This document shows positions 5,462 to 7,543 of a DNA stretch of 7,543 nt, in pieces. Position 1 is the first letter of the stretch. Every line of letters starts with the position of its first letter. Both the position numbers and the translations under genes were made by a program. The notes beneath the pieces are model-generated. The model did not search any database. It had not been told where the DNA came from and saw only the letters and a list, made by a program, of their open reading frames with translations. The DNA comes from Nitrospina sp. (GTDB lineage Bacteria > Nitrospinota > Nitrospinia > Nitrospinales > Nitrospinaceae): positions 1 through 7,543 of the forward strand of contig SMVS01000152.1 of NCBI GenBank assembly GCA_004357435.1, in the 5' to 3' direction.

Positions 5462-5980
5462 CTAAATCATGGTATTGAGAAAATCCTCGTCCTCCATGTC
5501 GTCGTTTAAATATTCGGGAAGTTTGGTGTTGGCATCCACCTTGGCCGATTGAATCTGCGGGACACTCAGCCCGGAGGCATCGGTCAGGTTGGCCCCCTTC
5601 AAATTGGCGTCGGCGAACAGAACGTCCTCGTTGAATTGGGAGCTTTGCAGATCGGCATTTTCCAAATCAGCGTTTTGCAGATTGGACTCCATAAAATTGC
5701 AATTTTTAACGATAGCGTTGGCCATTTGCGCGCTTTGCAGATTGGCTTCCTGGAGTTTGGCTCTTTCCATATTGGCGCCTTCCAGAATCGCGCCACTTAA
5801 ATTCGCGAATTGCAGTTTGGCTTCCTTGAGGTTCGCCCCTTTCAAGTTAATTTTTGAAATTTTAAGCCCTCTAAGATCGGCTCCAGAGAGGTCTACAGGT
5901 TCATCAGGATTCTGGTCGCGCCACTCATTCCATCCTTCAGTTCCCTTTTTGATCAACTCCAGATGCTGTTCATTTGCCAT
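5462..5980 (-). CDS. Pentapeptide-repeat protein (172 aa)
   Basis: About 20 tandem A(D/N)LXX units form a right-handed quadrilateral beta-helix. Eighteen contiguous units run from residue 29 (VDLSG) to 118, then a six-residue step DVLFAD, then two more units (ANLKG, ANLTD) to 134. The helix is capped by an N-terminal segment, HLELIKKGTEGWNEWRDQNP, a common start of this family, and by a 38-residue C-terminal tail that becomes very acidic (NDDMEDEDF). The protein has no signal peptide or membrane helix, so it is cytoplasmic. Family roles range from gyrase protection (Qnr, MfpA) to effectors and unknown ones; nothing here decides. ATG at 5980 has AAGGAGAG six bases upstream. The gene is divergent from glpE, with 192 bases between the starts. 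Confidence 0.93.
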   Translation of the reverse strand: MANEQHLELIKKGTEGWNEWRDQNPDEPVDLSGADLRGLKISKINLKGANLKEAKLQFANLSGAILEGANMERAKLQEANLQSAQMANAIVKNCNFMESNLQNADLENADLQSSQFNEDVLFADANLKGANLTDASGLSVPQIQSAKVDANTKLPEYLNDDMEDEDFLNTMI

Positions 5981-6000
5981 TTATCACTCTCCTTAATATC

Positions 6001-6033
6001 CCGGCCAGATGCCCGAAAGGCTTTCCAAGCCGG
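6001..6033 (-). promoter_or_regulatory. Possible leader hairpin of the pentapeptide-repeat gene
   Basis: CCGGC (6001-6005) pairs with GCCGG (6029-6033), and inside it GCC (6011-6013) can pair with GGC (6019-6021) around CGAAA. In the minus-strand transcript this would stand directly before the AAGGAGAG site of the pentapeptide-repeat gene. It does not match a riboswitch class I know. Confidence 0.28.
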
Positions 6034-6172
6034 AAACAATTGAACATTAATTCGGTAAATTCTAAACTATTGCAAAATTTTTACCATCCATTTTTCTTAT
6101 TTTGGGCGATAATAAACCTGCTTAAATAGGATAGAACTTTCACGAAGACCTTATTATTTGGAAAGGACCCCC

Positions 6173-6487
6173 ATGTCAACCATCAATCAGGCCGACGTCC
6201 ACAAAGTCAATGAGTGGCTGAAGGCGGATTCGGCTAATATACTGGATATCCGTGACCCCATGTCGTTTGCCATGGGCCATATCCCAAAGGCCACCAACCT
6301 GACCGAAGAAAACGCGGAAGACTATTTCAACCAGGCCGACAAGGAAAAAACCCTGGTGGTGTGCTGTTACCACGGCATCTCCAGCCAAGGCGCCGCCGCC
6401 CAGTTTACCGAAATGGGCTTTAAGGACGTGCACAGCATGATCGGCGGATTCGAATCCTGGCAGGCAACCTATCCTTTCGATCGATGA
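6173..6487 (+). CDS. glpE: GlpE-type thiosulfate sulfurtransferase (rhodanese), 104 aa
   Basis: This is a single rhodanese domain closely following E. coli GlpE, which moves sulfane sulfur from thiosulfate to cyanide or a thiol acceptor in the cytoplasm. The family phrases are present in order: DIRDPMSFAMGHIPKATNLT (25-44), active loop CYHGISSQGAA with catalytic Cys65, then GFKDVHSMIGGFESWQATYP at the end. Cys64 beside Cys65 is an extra thiol. Length is normal (GlpE has 108). I chose ATG 6173 over TTG 6158 because GGAAAGGA lies just before it with a five-base spacer; TTG 6158 would lie upstream of that site. The next gene starts 21 bases after the stop. Confidence 0.94.
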   Translation: MSTINQADVHKVNEWLKADSANILDIRDPMSFAMGHIPKATNLTEENAEDYFNQADKEKTLVVCCYHGISSQGAAAQFTEMGFKDVHSMIGGFESWQATYPFDR

Positions 6488-6508
6488 ACCCACAGAACTG
6501 AAAATTCG

Positions 6509-7057
6509 ATGGCCGACCTCGCAGGCAAAAATATATTACTGGTGATCCCCAAAAACCAGTTTGATGATGCCGAGCTGTCCCGAACCCGGGCCGTACTGGA
6601 CGCCACCGGCGCGCGCATCGTGATTCTTTCCAAGTCCGGCCAGTCAGCGGTGGGCATGAACAAAACCCGCATCACACCAGACAGCCGGATCGTCGATTGG
6701 AACAAACAGGCGGGAGTGGCCGGGAAATACCACGCGGTGCTGGTGATGGGTGGCAAGGGCGCGCCTAAATCCTTATGGGACGACGACATCCTGCCGCAGA
6801 TTTTGACCGATCATTATCGGGCGGAGCGGGTGATCGGGGCCATCGGTTTGGGCGTGGCGGTGCTGGCACGGACGGGATTGCTTGCCGGCGACGCCGCGGG
6901 ACCGGACGATGAAAAATTTTTAGCCGAGCTGGAACAGGCGGGAGTGGCCCCGTCACCCGATGCCATCACTCATTACGGCAACGTCATCACCGCCCGCGAC
7001 GCTGACGCCGCCACCGAATTCGCGCAGACGGTTGTGGCGGTTTTGGCGGAAACCTGA
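6509..7057 (+). CDS. DJ-1/PfpI-like protein lacking the nucleophile cysteine (182 aa)
   Basis: The fold marks of the DJ-1/PfpI superfamily are clear: KNILLVIPKNQFDDAELSRT with the conserved Glu22, then KYHAVLVMGGKGAPKSLWDD (73-92), then RVIGAIGLGVAVLARTGLLA (107-126), then NVITARDADAATEFAQTVV. In active members the third segment reads AIC-H-G-P; here it reads A111-I112-G113-L114-G115-V116, so both the cysteine and the following His are gone. Neither protease, chaperone nor glyoxalase chemistry relying on that Cys is expected. Length fits a one-domain member. ATG at 6509 has no clear ribosome binding site and lies 21 bases after glpE, which suggests cotranscription and perhaps coupled translation. 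Confidence 0.92.
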   Translation: MADLAGKNILLVIPKNQFDDAELSRTRAVLDATGARIVILSKSGQSAVGMNKTRITPDSRIVDWNKQAGVAGKYHAVLVMGGKGAPKSLWDDDILPQILTDHYRAERVIGAIGLGVAVLARTGLLAGDAAGPDDEKFLAELEQAGVAPSPDAITHYGNVITARDADAATEFAQTVVAVLAET

Positions 7058-7106
7058 GTTTCGCCCTTCCACGGTGAGAAATTTTCCAGAGGCGGCACCG
7101 ATTTCT

Positions 7107-7543
7107 CTACTGGCCAATCGGCAGGGTCAACAACAGTCCGCCGCCGGTACCCCCGCCGGCCTGCAGGGAGAATATCTGCGCCAGCAGGGAAAAGGTGGAT
7201 TTCGAAGATAAATCGGCATCGTCGATATAAAACCAGGTCCCCCGGTGTTTCACCGCAATGGACGCTGAATTAGGCCTGCCATCGGCGGATCTGATTTTAA
7301 AAAGGTCCCCGGTGATATTGTCCCAGTCGAATACCCGGCCACTGGCATCGTGCGTGATGGTCACTATCCCTTGCTCCTGGTGCCGTACCGGGATCTCAAT
7401 CCCCTGGGAAAGGTAGTGCATGATGCCCAGGAGGGAACGGGTCTTGATGCGAATATTTTGCGAGCCATCCAGCGCGGTCAATTTAAACCGTCCGTTGTCG
7501 GGAGGCACTCCCACCAGACTGGCAAACTCCCGAAGCTCCGCAC
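7107..7543 (-). CDS. Conserved protein of unknown function, C-terminal part (5' truncated)
   Basis: The frame is open to the window edge, so the N-terminus lies outside; 144 residues are visible. The region starts with AELREFASLVGVPP and LTALDGSQNIRIKTRSLLG and has IMHYLSQGIEIPVRHQEQG. Near the end is KHRGTWFYIDDADLSSKSTF then SLLAQIFSLQAGG, and it finishes GGLLLTLPIGQ. The WFYIDDxDLxSKxTFxLLxxxFSLQ ending recurs in uncharacterised bacterial proteins; I know no function. No membrane helix is seen in this part. A GTG at 7514 is in frame but is not the start, because the frame runs on upstream. The gene converges on the DJ-1-like gene across 49 bases without a convincing terminator. Confidence 0.82.
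   Translation of the reverse strand, partial: AELREFASLVGVPPDNGRFKLTALDGSQNIRIKTRSLLGIMHYLSQGIEIPVRHQEQGIVTITHDASGRVFDWDNITGDLFKIRSADGRPNSASIAVKHRGTWFYIDDADLSSKSTFSLLAQIFSLQAGGGTGGGLLLTLPIGQ

Noticed and set aside
6102..6132. Promoter for glpE (TTGGGC and TAGGAT)
   Set aside because: The spacer would be 19 bases and both boxes are poor matches, so no promoter is called.
6158..6172. TTG start five codons upstream for glpE
   Set aside because: It would place the GGAAAGGA ribosome binding site inside the coding region; ATG 6173 has that site at the right distance.
7076..7107. Inverted repeat GAGAAAT/ATTTCTC between converging genes as a terminator
   Set aside because: The stem is seven mostly A-T pairs with an 18-base loop and no T-run beyond that of the stem, too weak to call.

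Overview
The window comes from a Gram-negative bacterium. It carries the C-terminal end of an RND-family inner-membrane exporter, a small predicted lipoprotein, a GlpE-type rhodanese and a two-helix bacterial PH-domain protein. Short dispersed repeats related to the TGTCATTCTGAG...CGAAGAATC type sit between genes. I cannot fix the phylum. A marine or sediment lineage such as Nitrospinota or a deltaproteobacterial relative is a guess from gene content. Gene density is ordinary, and most proteins are chromosomal housekeeping or poorly characterised types.

Layout. 1-1115 (+): the end of an RND exporter, followed after 11 bases by a three-helix membrane protein of unknown function. 1112-1375 (+): a good sigma70-like promoter and a 49-residue predicted lipoprotein with a strong ribosome binding site. 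1449-3595 (-): a two-gene unit, a single-domain cupin followed by a 591-residue cobalamin-binding-type radical SAM protein. 3596-3988: intergenic, with a candidate cupin promoter and two dispersed repeats. 3989-4066 (+): tRNA-Pro(GGG) with encoded CCA. 4067-4408: a gene-poor scar with what look like a tRNA-Glu(CTC) fragment, the C-terminal tail of a tyrosine recombinase and an 11-bp-period direct repeat. 4409-4870 (-): a PH-domain membrane protein. 4871-5172: two dispersed repeats in inverted orientation. 5173-5980 (-): a pentapeptide-repeat protein and a small RDWxAG-type protein. 6173-7057 (+): GlpE rhodanese and a DJ-1/PfpI-like protein. 7107-7543 (-): the C-terminal part of a conserved protein of unknown function.

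The genes form three likely cotranscribed pairs: RND exporter plus membrane protein, cupin plus radical SAM, and GlpE plus DJ-1-like. The points most worth a second look are the cupin/radical SAM pair, whose iron-sulfur motif has four rather than three residues between its first two cysteines; the DJ-1-like protein, which lacks the nucleophile cysteine and sits beside a sulfurtransferase; and the mobile-element scar behind tRNA-Pro. I found no CRISPR array, no complete insertion sequence and no recognisable defence system.
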